From contig CM042085.1 of NCBI GenBank assembly GCA_023512835.1, forward strand, positions 50,277,569 to 50,341,568: a stretch of 64,000 nt of DNA, written 5' to 3'. The notes under the pieces are model-generated. The model ran no database searches and was not told the DNA's origin. It saw only the letters and a list, made by a program, of their open reading frames with translations. Of this stretch, positions 9,859-20,965 are shown in pieces. The first letter of the stretch is position 1. Each line of letters starts with the position of its first letter. The stretch is from Taxillus chinensis. Its lineage: Eukaryota; Streptophyta; Magnoliopsida; Santalales; Loranthaceae. The position numbers and the translations under genes are program-made.

Positions 9859-11714
9859 ACTGTTGTCTTTCAGGAGCATCTCTGGAATGTACTACCGGAT
9901 CACTTGATGTTAAAGATCAATCAAAGCAAGTGGATCCTCGATAGTGGATGCTCCGGACATATGACGGGTGATCAGACTCTGCTTGTAGAAGTTAATGAAA
10001 AACGAGGTCCATCCGTTTCATATGGTGACAACAGCAAAGGTAAGACTGTCGGGTATGGCACTTTAACCAACGGCTGTGTATCAATCACTAGAGTTGCACT
10101 AGTCGAGGGTTTGAAGCATAATTTGCTAAGTGTCAGTAATTTATGTGACAAAGGATTTACTATTTCCTTTATGTCCAATACCTGTACAGTAAGGGAAAAC
10201 TTATCCGGAGATGTTAAGTTATCCGGAACAAGAGATGGGGACATATACTCAGTGGTCTTAAGAAATAATTCTTCTGACCCTGTATGCTTCCTCACTAAAG
10301 CTTCAGATGAAGATAGTTGGCTATGGCACAAGCGATGCGCACATTTAAACTTTAAGACACTGTCTAAGTTAGCATCACTTGATCTTGTCACTGGTCTACC
10401 TAAACTCAAATACTCCAGAGACACTCTCTGTCGAGAATGCCAACTCGGCAAACAGACCAAACACAGCTTTAAGAGCAAATCAGTTAATTCAATAACTGCT
10501 CCTCTACAACTTCTTCATATGGACCTCTGTGGTCCTATTTCTGTTCCTTCGCTGGCTAGTGCGAGATATACCCTTGTGGTTATTGATGATTTCACCAGAT
10601 ACACATGGGTGATGTTCCTGAAATCAAAGGATCAAACTTTTGAGTATCTTATAGATCTTTTCAACTGGATAAGCAACTCACAAGGACTGAGCATAAAAGT
10701 GCATCAGGAGTGATCATGGTACAGAATTTGATTTTTCAGATATGAGATCATATTGTTCTGAACAGGGCATTCAGCATAACTTCTCTGCGCCCAGAACTCC
10801 ACAACAAAATGGGGTAGCTGAGCGCAAGAATCATACTTTAGTCGAGGCTGGCAAATCTATGTTAGCAGGGGCAACGCTTCCTCTCAGTCTATGGGCTGAA
10901 GCTGTGTCCACTGCTTGCTATGTTCAGAACAGAACTCTAATAAATAAATCTACCATGAAAACACCCTATGAGATGTGGAGAGGACGAAAGCCTTCAATAT
11001 CACATTTCAGAGCTTTTGGGTGTACTTGCTATATATTGATAAATGGTAAAGAAACCCGGAATAAATTTGAACCAAAATCTGATGATGGGATTTTTGTTGG
11101 GTACTCATTACATAGCAAGGCTTATCGGGTCTTCAATAGAAAACTTTTTAAAGTTGAAGAATCTATCCATGTGACCTTTGATGAAGCTAATCTAGATTGG
11201 TCAAAAGTTGCTTCTTCAAGTTCTAATGTGCAGGTTCCGGACAGCAACATCGATTACTCGAAGTTTATGAATGTTCCTGATGCACATTCTGACCAACCAC
11301 GTGGCATCAGCGAAGCACAAAGAAATAATATGGATGATGTTACGGACGTTAAGCTCCGGACATGCTCCTACTGATACCCAAAATTCCGGAGCACCTTCAA
11401 GTCCGTCCGGACCAGTTAACACTGAAAGAAACAGTGTTGAAGAACCACCTAGTTCTACCGTACCTTCTGATACGGAAATATCTGGTCCGGAAGAAGCTCA
11501 ACCAGCAGATACGCCTGAACCACCCAACCTGGCAGAGCTTCAAGTTATTCAAGATCAACCATCACATGCACAGAATTACAGATGGACCCGAAATCATCCC
11601 TCAGATCAAGTGATTGGTGATCCTACTGTTGGTGTAAGAACAAGAGCAGCCACCTCGAACATGTATCTTTACTTGTGTTTTCTATCTCAAATAGAACCAA
11701 AGGTGGTGGATGAA
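9859..11714 (+). pseudogene. Copia I protease and integrase, frameshifted and split
   Basis: Continues in the gag frame. The aspartic protease begins at the WILDSGCSGHMTG motif (about 9931-9970, D-S-G active site). The GAG-pre-integrase His/Cys region (WHKRCAHLNF, then CRECQLGKQ) is at about 10320-10460, and the integrase catalytic core starts at LLHMDLCGP. One extra base at about 10702 shifts the frame just before the second catalytic Asp. The reading continues in another frame at 10742-11374 (TPQQNGVAERKN contains the catalytic Glu region) and shifts again near 11350. The coding sequence stops at 11714, where chromovirus II is inserted. The remainder of pol resumes at 29931. Confidence 0.85.
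11710..11714. repeat. Target-site duplication of element II (left copy)
   Basis: ATGAA, repeated at 29926-29930 immediately after the right LTR. Confidence 0.9.
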
Positions 11715-12116
11715 TGTCACGCCCCAATTTCCTTCCACTTGGAAATGAGTAGTGACTGCCCATGCCCGCACCCGAAGGGACAAGGGGTTGGTGCAAGCAC
11801 CTTAAAAGGACTTCTGGCACGGGTGCTGTCCCAAACCTACACAACCACGCTAACATGCCAAGGGGCATGCTCCTGCTCCCAAACCATGCACACAAACACA
11901 AATTTAATAATAACATCTCATTTTATTTCATTTCAAAGACTAAATGTTTATTACAACCCAGTCGGGGAAAAACCCCTATGAAGCCAGGTGTACTGTTACA
12001 AATAAAACCAAACCAAATTCCAAAACATAAAACCACGAGCACGACAAAGGAGATAACATAAAACTCCCAGCCTCAGGGACCTAGCTCCTCAGCCTTCACC
12101 TACCGCCTGCTAAACC

Positions 12117-12690
12117 CTGCAAAAGGACAGTTTATAGGAGGGGTGAGCAAACCATAGCTCCGGAGGGGATCCGGTCTCCCCGGACCCGTCCCGCTCTACA
12201 ACATGCATGATATGTGTATGCTTGTGCTCGTGTCGTGCCTAAGGCTAAAGCAGCAAACATCACCTAGTAAACACTCTTTACCTGAGCCCGCACTGAAGGG
12301 CAGAGGACACCCCGCCACCACGGCGACATGACATACCACATCCAGGCGAATGTTGCATGGACACCAATGCAACATTTTCCACCCGAGTCAGATATGGTCA
12401 ACCACCTCCTCGGGCGCCATACCTACCCTCAGGAATAGGTGTAGACTTAGCCCACCGTCGTGAGTGCTACACCGAGACTCAGGACCACGTCCTGGCCAAA
12501 TCTCAAAGGGGTCCAGCTATTGTGCCTGGCCCATATCTCGGCTCGGTCTCAAACAGACCAACGAACAAAGATAGCATTACATCTCGACATGTAAACTCAG
12601 CACAGCATTTACACTTTATTTCAGAGGGACCAACATTGTCAGATACAAGCCACACACATCCTCAGACTTAGGAAGAACATGAATCCCTAC
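12117..12690 (-). other. Predicted intron inside element II left LTR
   Basis: Donor TGAG/GTAGGGA (G at 12690), acceptor TCCTTTTGCAG/GG ending at 12117, and a TTTGCTCACC block about 30 nt before the acceptor. Motif-based prediction. Confidence 0.35.
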
Positions 12691-12842
12691 CTCAGACTTT
12701 TGTCCCAACCTCTATGCTAGACACCTTCCAACGACGCGAACCACCACGGCAACTGCCCGGAGATCCTCTCTCTCTCTCTCTCTCGCAAAGAGCAGCGCAA
12801 CAAAGAAGAACACAAGAACCCTAAACTCAAACTCAAGCCCTC

Positions 12843-12851
12843 ATTATATAG
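12843..12851 (-). promoter_or_regulatory. TATA box, element II left LTR
   Basis: CTATATAAT on the minus strand, 12 bp downstream of the nearer ACGT palindrome. Confidence 0.6.
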
Positions 12852-12862
12852 ACACTACCCAC

Positions 12863-12920
12863 ATCAAAACGACGTAGTTTTGATTAAGTAAATCCAGGAT
12901 CAAAACGACGTAGTTTTCAT
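12863..12920 (-). promoter_or_regulatory. Two ACGT-core palindromes, element II left LTR
   Basis: Two near-perfect inverted repeats, ATCAAAAC then six bases with core ACGT then GTTTTGAT, at 12863-12884 and 12899-12920 (the second ends TTTTCAT). ACGT cores are the class bound by plant bZIP factors. Binding is inferred. Confidence 0.55.
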
Positions 12921-13356
12921 CACACAAGTTAGCACCTTTCCGCACCCACATAGGCCAAAATACTCAGAATTTCGACATGGTCCTTTGGAGGAAGATCATT
13001 AAAATGTCAAAACCAAGGGAACCATGCAAAAATATGGCTGCACGCCAATTTGAACGTGAATTCCCCAATTCACGTGCAACTCCAAATGCACTCCAAATGC
13101 GCTCAAACTTCACCCCTAGCCTCCTTGCATCATGTAGAAGACAACCACACTTGCACGTGAAATGGACCCATTTCATGTGCACCCCACATACACGTCCGTT
13201 TGGCCTGAAACGTCTGTGGTAGATAGAGGACATCATTCTAAGCATCTTTCCTTTGGCACGTGAATTCATTTGAGCCCATTCACTAGGTCAAAATCTAGAA
13301 AAAAAAACCTACTCAGAAGGCAAAACTGTGACTAACTCAAGGTACGGGTCCTTACA

Positions 13357-13378
13357 TCCTCTCCCCCTTAAGACTTTT
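13357..13378 (-). other. Polypurine tract of element II
   Basis: Minus strand reads AAGTCTTAAGGGGGAGAGGA next to the LTR. Element III interrupts the sequence at 13378, and it resumes at 22477. Confidence 0.75.
13374..13378. repeat. Target-site duplication of element III (left copy)
   Basis: CTTTT, repeated at 22477-22481. Both junctions rejoin to the CTTTTCGTCCTCG sequence found next to related polypurine tracts. Confidence 0.85.
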
Positions 13379-13686
13379 TGTCACGCCCCGGATTTCCAAC
13401 CCGAGGAGACCGGAACGTGACCCTCCCTTTACCCAAGTTGGATAGAGGGGTTAGAATACAACGTACACCTCACATTTTATATTCAGAGAACAACCTTACA
13501 TTTATTGAGTCCAAACATAGCAAATACGTTCAAAACACACTTTTATTACATTGAACTCCACATTACAATCTCCCCACTGGGGTTACAAAGTTACAAAAAA
13601 AGAAAAGCAGACAAACCCAAAATAATGATGAGCAAGCCACAAGGAGGACTTCCACCTTGGTGTTCCCACCTAACGCCTGTAGGTTC

Positions 13687-14418
13687 CTGTAAAGAAAACA
13701 ACATGGTAGGAGGGGTGAGCAACCACAGCTCAGTAGGGATCATGTCTCCCCAACCCATCCCATGCACCTAATATCTACATGCCTTGTGTACAAGTGCTGT
13801 GTCGTGCTACAATTATTCTACCAGATATAATTACCGGCTATAACAGCAAATACAATCATACACGGGCTGGTACATAAACACTCCCGGGCTTCCACAGCCA
13901 CCGGGTTCCAAGAACAGTCCCGGGCTTCCACAGCCACCGGGTTCCAAGAACAGTCCCGGGCTTCCACAACCACCGGGTTCCAAGAACGATCCCGGGCTTC
14001 CACGACCACCGGGTTCCAAGAACAGTCCCGGGCTTCCACGGCCACCGGGTTCCAAGAACACAAGACACATAGCCACACTTAGTCACACGGACATAACATC
14101 GAACACTTAGCATGCAAAGCCTCACGGGTATAAAACCAAGCAATTGGTGTGCATAAATTCACAGACTCATAAACCCGGCCGCACAGGCATTTTCTCAAAC
14201 ATGTAGCAGGCATGTCACACAGGCATTTTATCGAACACTTTTCATGCATCACACGAACACTAGAAACACACCAAAATCGCCATTGAAGGCCAACATTCAT
14301 ATAGGAGATCACACCTATATGAATTTACATATAAGTATTATAGCAATAACAGTGGAAACTTTACAAAATATCCACAGGGCCTAACCCCGGAACATACCAG
14401 GAAAGACAGAACCCCTAC
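13687..14418 (-). other. Predicted intron inside element III left LTR
   Basis: Donor AGAG/GTAGGGG (G at 14418), acceptor TTTTCTTTACAG/GAAC ending at 13687, and TTGCTCACC about 30 nt before the acceptor. The intron would contain the whole 36 bp repeat array. Confidence 0.45.
13882..14061. repeat. 36 bp tandem repeat, five units (left LTR of III)
   Basis: Five direct units each containing TCCCGGGCTTCCAC and CCACCGGGTTCCAAG. The unit is present once in the solo LTR (about 44938-44972) and five times, with indels, in the right LTR of III. Confidence 0.9.
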
Positions 14419-14587
14419 CTCTAAGATCCTCCACGCTCTTGCCTCCACGCTTAATGCCGTCTAACCACGGGAATGACAATGACAGCCACGAACTGGAGCC
14501 CTCTCTCTCAATCTCCCTCTCTCTCTCTCTGTGACGGCTGCGGCGGCTGACAACAAAAACCCTAAACCTAAAATAAAGACAGCTCCT

Positions 14588-14597
14588 CTTTATATAG
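14588..14597 (-). promoter_or_regulatory. TATA box, element III left LTR
   Basis: CTATATAAAG on the minus strand, about 10 bp downstream of the palindrome array and 170 nt upstream of the predicted donor. Confidence 0.65.
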
Positions 14598-14606
14598 ACC
14601 TCACTT

Positions 14607-14846
14607 ATCAAAACGACATAGTTTTGATAAATGAAATCCCACCATCAAAACGACGTAGTTTTGATAAATGAAATCCCACCATCAAAACAACGTAGTTTTG
14701 ATAAATGAAACACACCATCAAAACGACGTAGTTTTGATAAATAAAACACACCATCAAAACGACGTAGTTTTGATAAATGAAACACACCATCAAAATGACG
14801 TAGTTTTGATAAATGAAACACACCATCAAAACGACGTAGTTTTGAT
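14607..14846 (-). promoter_or_regulatory. Array of seven ACGT palindromes (left LTR of III)
   Basis: Seven near-identical inverted repeats (ATCAAAAC, six bases, GTTTTGAT) spaced about 36-37 bp by TAAATGAAACACACC-type linkers, lying directly upstream of the TATA box. Variation is mostly CG to TG or CA. Confidence 0.75.
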
Positions 14847-15200
14847 AAATAAAACATGAACTAACCACTCCGCTTCCACACAGGACAAAATACCCACAAT
14901 CCGAACATGGTCATTGTCACACGCAGCCTCTACACGCTCCCACTTGAGCTCATTACACTCTCTAACAACCAAGCCACGAAGACTCGTAGAAACACTCCTT
15001 CGAAGATTAGCCTGGAAACGCGGCCTCGAAGATCTATCTCGAAGATCTAACTTTCGACCCTCAAACCTTCGAACTTCGACCATCGGTCTTCGACCCTACG
15101 ACCCAAATCTTCGGGTCTTCCACCTTTCGACCCAAGCGTTCGCCCAAGCTATTGTTCATCTTCGTTCCAGCTTGTTCTACCCAAAACACGGGTCATTACA

Positions 15201-15222
15201 TCCTCTCCCCCTTAAGACTTTT
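15201..15222 (-). other. Polypurine tract of element III
   Basis: Minus strand AGTCTTAAGGGGGAGAGGA abutting the left LTR. Confidence 0.75.
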
Positions 15223-15450
15223 CGTCCTCGAAAAGAAACAACATGCAAGGAAAACAAACACATGCGGCCCATTTGCAAGACAGCCGAGCCACAACGCCCG
15301 GATGGATCACACAACATAACAGGACATCTCAAACACATTTTGCAATCTCAAAACACATCTCAATAAAAATACCAGTTTACAAGTAGAAATACAAATACAC
15401 CAAAGCATGAACCACAAAAAAAAACACATCACTACAGCCACCTCCCCCCC
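15223..15450 (-). other. 3' non-coding interior of element III
   Basis: AC-rich stretch between polypurine tract and chromodomain stop. No gene seen. Confidence 0.5.
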
Positions 15451-15696
15451 TTAAGATTGTTCATCCTCGAACAACTTTGGGTGTTGCTCACGCATCGCGG
15501 ACTCACGTTCCCATGTCTCCTCCTCAATGCCACGGTGCTGCCACAACACGCGAACCAAAGGAATAGCACGACCACGCAAAAGCTTCTCTCGCCGATCTAG
15601 GATACGGATAGGGGCCTCAACAACGGACATGTCATCCTCAATGTCCAATGTCCCCCAATCGATCACATGAGTGGGGTCAGGGTGATACTTCCTCAA
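15451..15696 (-). pseudogene. Element III chromodomain tail
   Basis: Final part of the chromovirus polyprotein, in the frame of the integrase but separated from it by TAG at 15697-15699. It starts YHPDPTHVIDWG and contains a chromodomain-like sequence (RGRAIPLVRVLWQH, EEETWERES), ending FEDEQS. In chromoviruses this tail guides integration toward heterochromatin. The same stop occurs in element II, and the equivalent codon in IV (copy at 48062-48409) is CAG. Confidence 0.75.
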
Positions 15697-16459
15697 CTAG
15701 GACACGTGAAACACGTTGTGCACTCGACTCAGCCGCGGTGGTAATGCTAACCGGTAGGCCACATGCCCCACACGATCCAGAATCTCAAAAGGACCAATAA
15801 ACCGCGGAGATAGCTTGGAAACTCGCCCAAACCGTCGATGTCCACGACGTGGAGAGACACGAAGGAACACATGATCACCAACAGAAAACTCCAAAGGTCG
15901 CCGCCGCTGATCTGCATAAGAAATCTGCCGACTCTGAGCGGATAACAAACGCTGACGAATGAACTTAACCTTCTCGGTAGCCTCTTGAACCAACTGCGGT
16001 CCCAAGAGAGCTGTCTCCCCCACCTCGGTCCAACACAAAGGTGATCGACACGGCCGCCCATACAACGCCTCAAAAGGAGCCATCCCAATGGATGCCTGGA
16101 TAATCGTTATTGTAGGCAAACTCCACCAAAGGAAGGTGAGTTGCCCACGAACCCCCAAAATCTAACACACAGGCCCGTAACATGTCCTCCAACGTCTGAT
16201 TCGTCCTCTCTGTCTGGCCGTCAGTCTCAGGGTGAAAGGCTGTACTCAAGTGAAGCTTGGTCCCCATAGCCGCCTGCAAACCTGTCCAGAAACGGGAAGT
16301 GAACCACGAATCCCGGTCAGAGACAACCGATGATGGTACTCCATGCAGTCTCATAATCTCGTTCATGTATAGCTGACTCAAGGTCCCAATGGAGTCTCGC
16401 TCGCGAACAGCAAGGAAATGGGCCGACTTTGTGAGTCGATCCACAATCACCCAAATCAT
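15697..16459 (-). pseudogene. Element III integrase core and C-terminal domain
   Basis: Two overlapping frames (16459-16070 and 16158-15697) joined by a frameshift near 16100. The first has [10 protein letters not shown] (first catalytic Asp), [11 protein letters not shown] (second Asp) and [10 protein letters not shown] (Glu region). The second has [29 protein letters not shown] and FIGPFEILDRVG, the GPY/F module. The reaction is strand transfer of the cDNA. It ends at TAG 15697-15699. Confidence 0.85.
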
Positions 16460-17320
16460 ATCCTTCCTCCCAGGTGGTGGGTGGAAGACCGATCACAAAG
16501 TCCATCGCGATGTGGTCCCACTTCCACTCCGCTATGGGCAACGGCCGTAACATGCCCGCCGGCCGCCGATGTTCTCGCCTTCACCTGCCGACACGTGAGG
16601 CACCGTGAAACAAAGGCAGCCACATCGCGTTTCATCCCAGGCCACCAAAAATGTCCTCGAAGCGCATGGTACATCTTCGTGCCCCCCTGGATGCACAAGA
16701 ACTCTAGATTGGTGAAACTCCCTCATCACCTCATCCCTGAGGGAAGAAGCTACGACCAACCGCCCCTGAAACGACAACTCATGCTCAGGACCCTCTGTCC
16801 AGTCCTCAGATAGCTCCCCAGCCTCAATACGGGCACGGAGAACCTCACACTCGATGTCACCCAGCTGTCCCTCCCGGACGCGCTGGTACAACTCAGGCAC
16901 AACCACCAAAGGACTCAGGATTGTCCCACCATCACGAACAACAAGCTGCAGCCGCAACATCGCCAACTGCTCCATCAGCTTCCACTCTCTCACGGCCACC
17001 TCAGCTTTCCCTCTCCTGCTCAACGCGTCAGCTACAACATTACCCTTGCCCGGGGTATAGGCAAGAGTAAAGTCAAAGGTCTGCAAATACTCCACCCATC
17101 TCCTTTGCCTCAAATTCAAGTCCTTCTGAGTAAAGATGTACTGAAGGCTCTTGTGATCTGAGAACACCACAAACTTTTCCCCCAAGAGGTAGTGCTGCCA
17201 ACTCTTCAGGGCGAAGATGACAGCCGCTAACTCAAGGTCATGAGTAGGATAATTCTGCTCATGAGGCTTCAGTGCCTCGACCCATAAGCGACCACACCGT
17301 GCTCCTGCATAAGCACACAC
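16460..17320 (-). pseudogene. Element III RNase H and integrase zinc-binding region
   Basis: RNase H ([33 protein letters not shown]) continues through a LSRRGKAEV linker into the integrase HHCC region, where the frame breaks near 16650. The zinc-binding residues (H in HPGG, H in MYHALR, CLTC) continue in the 16698-16456 frame. The junction with RT near 17290 is another frameshift. Confidence 0.85.
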
Positions 17321-18434
17321 CCCAAACCAACCCTGGACGCATCACGTATACCTCATACGGAATATCCTCCCTAGGCAACCTCAACACAGGTGCAGTGGTC
17401 AAACGGGTTTTGAGAGTCTCAAACGCCTGCTGGCACTTGTCCGTCCACTCAAATTTCACTCCTTTCCTAGTCAACGCCGTCATAGGAGCCACCAAACGGG
17501 AGAACCCCTCTACAAAACGGCGATAATAGCCTGCCAAACCAAGAAAGCTACGAATCTCGAAAACATTGGTTGGCCTCTCCCATGATGATACCGCCTCAAT
17601 CTTGGCTGGGTCCACCCTAACTCCCTCAGCTGACACCACGTGGCCAAGAAAGTGAACCTCCTGCAGCCAAAACTCACACTTGCTAAACTTAGCAAACAGC
17701 TGCTGGTCCCTCAAGGTTTGCAACACTGTTGCTAAGTGCTCCACATGCTCCTTCTCGGTCTTGGAATACACCAAGATATCATCGATAAACACCACCACGA
17801 ACGAGTCTAAGTATGGGGCAAAGACTTGGTTCATCAAATGCATAAATACTGCCGGCACATTAGTGAGCCCAAAAGGCATCACTATCCACTCGTAGTGCCC
17901 ATACCTGCACCGAAAGGCCGTCTTAGGGATGTCTCCCTCCCTAACCCTCAACTGATGATACCCCGACCGTAAATCTATTTTGGAAAACCATTGGGCTCCA
18001 CTCAATTGGTCAAACAGGTCATCTATCCGAGGCAACGGGTACTTGTTCTTCACAGTCACTGAATTCAGCTTCCTGTAGTCGATGCAGAGACGAAGTGTGC
18101 CATCAGCCTTCTTAGCAAAGAGCACCGGAGCACCCCAAGGTGAAGTACTCGGTCTGATATACCCCTGGCCCACCAACTCCTTGATTTGCCTCTGAAGTTC
18201 CCTCAACTCAGCTGGCCCCATACGATACGCTACTTGGGAAATCGGACCCGTCCCCGGCACCAACTCAATGGTGAACTCCACACTCCTCTTAGGTGGCAAA
18301 CTCCTCAACACTTCAGGAAAAACATCCTGAAATTGGTCCACAATAGTGGGCCACACCCTCTTTTCCACCTTCCCCTCCTCAGCAAAGGTCAGGGCTGCCA
18401 ACCTGTGGGTAATGGCACCCCACTGGTCCAACAC
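17259..18434 (-). pseudogene. Element III reverse transcriptase
   Basis: 391-codon open segment with the full gypsy [63 protein letters not shown], the catalytic [12 protein letters not shown] (FIDD), and [11 protein letters not shown]. It loses frame in the RNase H start. This is the best preserved domain of the element. Confidence 0.9.
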
Positions 18435-18453
18435 TGGCCCGGCCCGACTCGCC

Positions 18454-18949
18454 TCACGGTCCCACTCCCCCTGCAGGGGTGCAAGAGGTCCCCGCAGGTG
18501 TCACGAAGGATACCCGCCGCCGATAACGATCTATCTTGGCCTGGAAAGCCATAAGCCAATCCATACCCAAGATCAGGTCAAACGTACGCAAAGGCATCAC
18601 ATGCAAGTCAAAACGCAGCTCCACCTCTCCTATGGTTAACACACGATCCACGGCAAACACGCCACACCTCAATCATACCCCCCACTGGAGACTCAACAAC
18701 TAAGGGCTTCGCTGCCTCCACACAAACTAACCCCAAGCTATCTATCACAAGCTCAGCAACAAACGAACACGATGCACCCGTATCGAAAAGAACAGAAGCT
18801 AATGTACGGGAGATCAAAAGGGTACCTCTAACCACCGATGGTCCTGCTCCACCCTCAGCTGGTGGGGGTGGTAGTTCAGCCTCCTCCGGGTACGTCGCCT
18901 CCAGCGCAAACACCCTCCCTTGGCCCGTGCCACTGGTCGGCTCACTCAC
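18454..18949 (-). pseudogene. Element III aspartic protease
   Basis: Retropepsin with LFDTGASCSF active site (about 18780) and LILGMDWLMAF, in two frames (18949-18608 and 18672-18454) joined by a frameshift near 18660. It sits between gag and RT as expected. Confidence 0.85.
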
Positions 18950-18980
18950 TGGGCGCTTCCCGCCAAGGCTGCCTCCAGCT

Positions 18981-20246
18981 TCAGTCTGCTGCCGCTCCGG
19001 CCTCCCCTGAGGTCGGGTCTGATTCGATCTGCGCCTGACTAGCCGGCCACTGACGAGCTGGTCTCTCTACTGGTGCACGGAAACTGGCATCACTCCGTGT
19101 GCTGGATGTCATGCCTCCAACTCCCCTGTTGTCACTCCGGCAAACCCGGCTCAGATGGCCCTCTCGTCCACAACGATGGCATTTCCAGTCCCTCTTTGGA
19201 CACTCCTTCCTCAAGTGGCCTTGCTCCCCACAGCAGTAAGAACCGCTAGGGAGACCTCCTGCTGGACCGCCCTGTCTGCCACCGCCAAAGCTAGACCTCC
19301 CTGGGTTCACCAATGTCTGTCCCCTGCTGTGGAAGGAACTGCTATCTCTCTCCTCAGTCTTAGGCCTCTTGTACCCCGAATCGCGTTCAGACCCACCTTG
19401 CAACTGACGACCCTGATGGACCTGCCTCCCATCCTCCAGCTCCCTCTCAGCTATACGTGCTGTCTCAACGACCTCAGCATATGTCCTCAAACGTAGAATC
19501 GCCACCCTCTCCCTAAGGGCTGGCCTAAGACCCAGAGTGAATTTGTGGGCCTTCAGGTCCTCCTTTGCCACTGTCTCGGGGGCAAACCTACTCAGACTCC
19601 GGAACTCCCGCTCATACTCGGGCACCGTCTTTGATCCTTACTTCAGGCTGCCAAATTCCTCTCTCTTCTGCCATCTCAAAGATTCCGGAAGAACTCATCA
19701 TGGAAGAGCTCGTAGAAACTCCTCCCAAAGCATGAACCGTACCACACGGCTCCCCGCGACACTCAACCACCACTCCAGAGCATCCCCTTCCAGCCGCCGA
19801 ATGGCCGGTCTCACCTTATCCTCCTCCCGGGGGTAGGAGAAAGGAAAACACATGCTCGATCTGCCTCGGCCCGTGCTTAGCTAACACCTGGGTCCTCCCC
19901 CCCCTTTAAATCGCGGAGGTTGTTCCTTCCGGAACCGTGTCACCACATCATCCTCTCGCACGAGTCGGTATACCACGCGGAGAAACTTCACGCTCACGAG
20001 GCGGTTCTCCTACCTGGTGGTGGTGGTGGTGGCACCACCGCCGTGTCGCCATCTCACGGCGCACCTCCTCCCGAACGTCCTGCCGGAGTCCCTCCCGTAG
20101 CTCTCGTACCTCCAGCCGGATGCCTTCTTGTAGCTGTGCCGGAACAACACATGCCCTCCAACGGACGGTCCCGCACCCGGACCCTCATGGGCAGATGACT
20201 CATCGCCCATCGCCTCGGACGCACGTGTCACTCTCCTCGGCGGCAT
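18981..20246 (-). pseudogene. Element III gag
   Basis: Starts at the ATG at 20246 (MPPRRVTRASEA; the same opening is found in element II). Frames break near 20150 and 19630. The intact segment 19625-18981 has the capsid C-terminus (YEREFRSLSRFAP, KFTLGLRPALRERV) and two zinc knuckles. The first, CCGEQGHLRKEC, lacks its first Cys (Ser instead). The second, CHRCGREGHLSRVC, is complete. Confidence 0.85.
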
Positions 20247-20248
20247 TC

Positions 20249-20642
20249 TTACTACACGAAGTAAGAAGCACAAACGTCAAAACAAATTTTATAATCTATC
20301 GCGTCACTACCTCTACCCCGCTAATCAATTCCACTATCACATGACATTACACACATACATTGCATCAATCACATTGCATAGTTCAGTACACATTGTTAAA
20401 CAAATCAGAGTTGCACATTTCACTTAATCATATGATCTTATCCACGGTTTAGCATACATTCACAAAGAAATGCAACTAGTGCCCTAATGCCAATGCATGC
20501 AAATCCTACCACAAGACTGGACTACCCCAAGTACACCTTAGAGGCTCCAAGAGGACCATGTTGATCAGGCACGTCCCTCCAGGCTCCTCCAAAGGACTCA
20601 AGATAACCAAGTCCGCCCACTACCCTAGGCCAACTAGACCAT
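20249..20642 (-). other. 5' leader of element III
   Basis: Non-coding leader between primer site and gag. It includes a CCCTAATGCCAATGCATGCA stretch also present in the leader of element II. No gene. Confidence 0.6.
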
Positions 20643-20654
20643 GCTTTGATACCA
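20643..20654 (-). other. Primer binding site of element III (initiator Met tRNA type)
   Basis: TGGTATCAAAGC on the minus strand, three bases after the LTR end. Confidence 0.85.
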
Positions 20655-20965
20655 TATTGTCACGCCCCGGATTTCCAACCCGAGGAGACCGGAACGTGAC
20701 CCTCCCTTTACCCAAGTTGGATAGAGGGGTTAGAATACAACGTACACCTCACATTTTATATTCAGAGAACAACCTTACATTTATTGAGTCCAAACATAGC
20801 AAATACGTTCAAAACACACTTTTATTACATTGAACTCCACATTACAATCTCCCCACTGGGGTTACAAAGTTACAAAAAAAGAAAAGCAGCACAACCCAAA
20901 ATAATGATGAGCAAGCCACAAGGAGGACTTCCACCTTGGTGTTCCCACCTAACGCCTGTAGGTTC

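Larger units (their letters stand above)
11715..13356 (-). mobile_element. 3' LTR of element II (left)
   Basis: 1642 bp, TGTCACGCCCC...TCCTTACA in plus orientation. It matches the right LTR except for a deletion near 12655-12665, corresponding to about 28885-29235 of the right copy (which includes a TA microsatellite). It contains two ACGT palindromes, a TATA box and three CACGTG boxes (13071, 13154, 13257). A 101-codon ORF in U3 (12964-13269) is preserved but has no recognised domain. Confidence 0.9.
13379..15200 (-). mobile_element. 3' LTR of element III (left)
   Basis: Begins TGTCACGCCCCGG and ends GGGTCATTACA. It contains a 36 bp tandem array, a predicted intron, a CT microsatellite (14515-14531), a TATA box and seven ACGT palindromes. 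The ORFs across the arrays are translations of the repeats, not genes. Confidence 0.95.

Noticed and set aside
12820..12840. Telomere-like AACCCTAAAC
   Set aside because: Single short match in several LTR leaders, not an array.
13882..14061. CRISPR-like evenly spaced repeats
   Set aside because: Units are directly abutting with no unique spacers, and the genome is a plant's.
13818..14143. Repetitive ORFs in three frames
   Set aside because: Translations of the 36 bp tandem repeat (36 is divisible by three, so all frames stay open). Same for 21109-21419.
14608..14868. ORFs with repeated FIYQNYVV-type units
   Set aside because: Translations of the palindrome array, not proteins.
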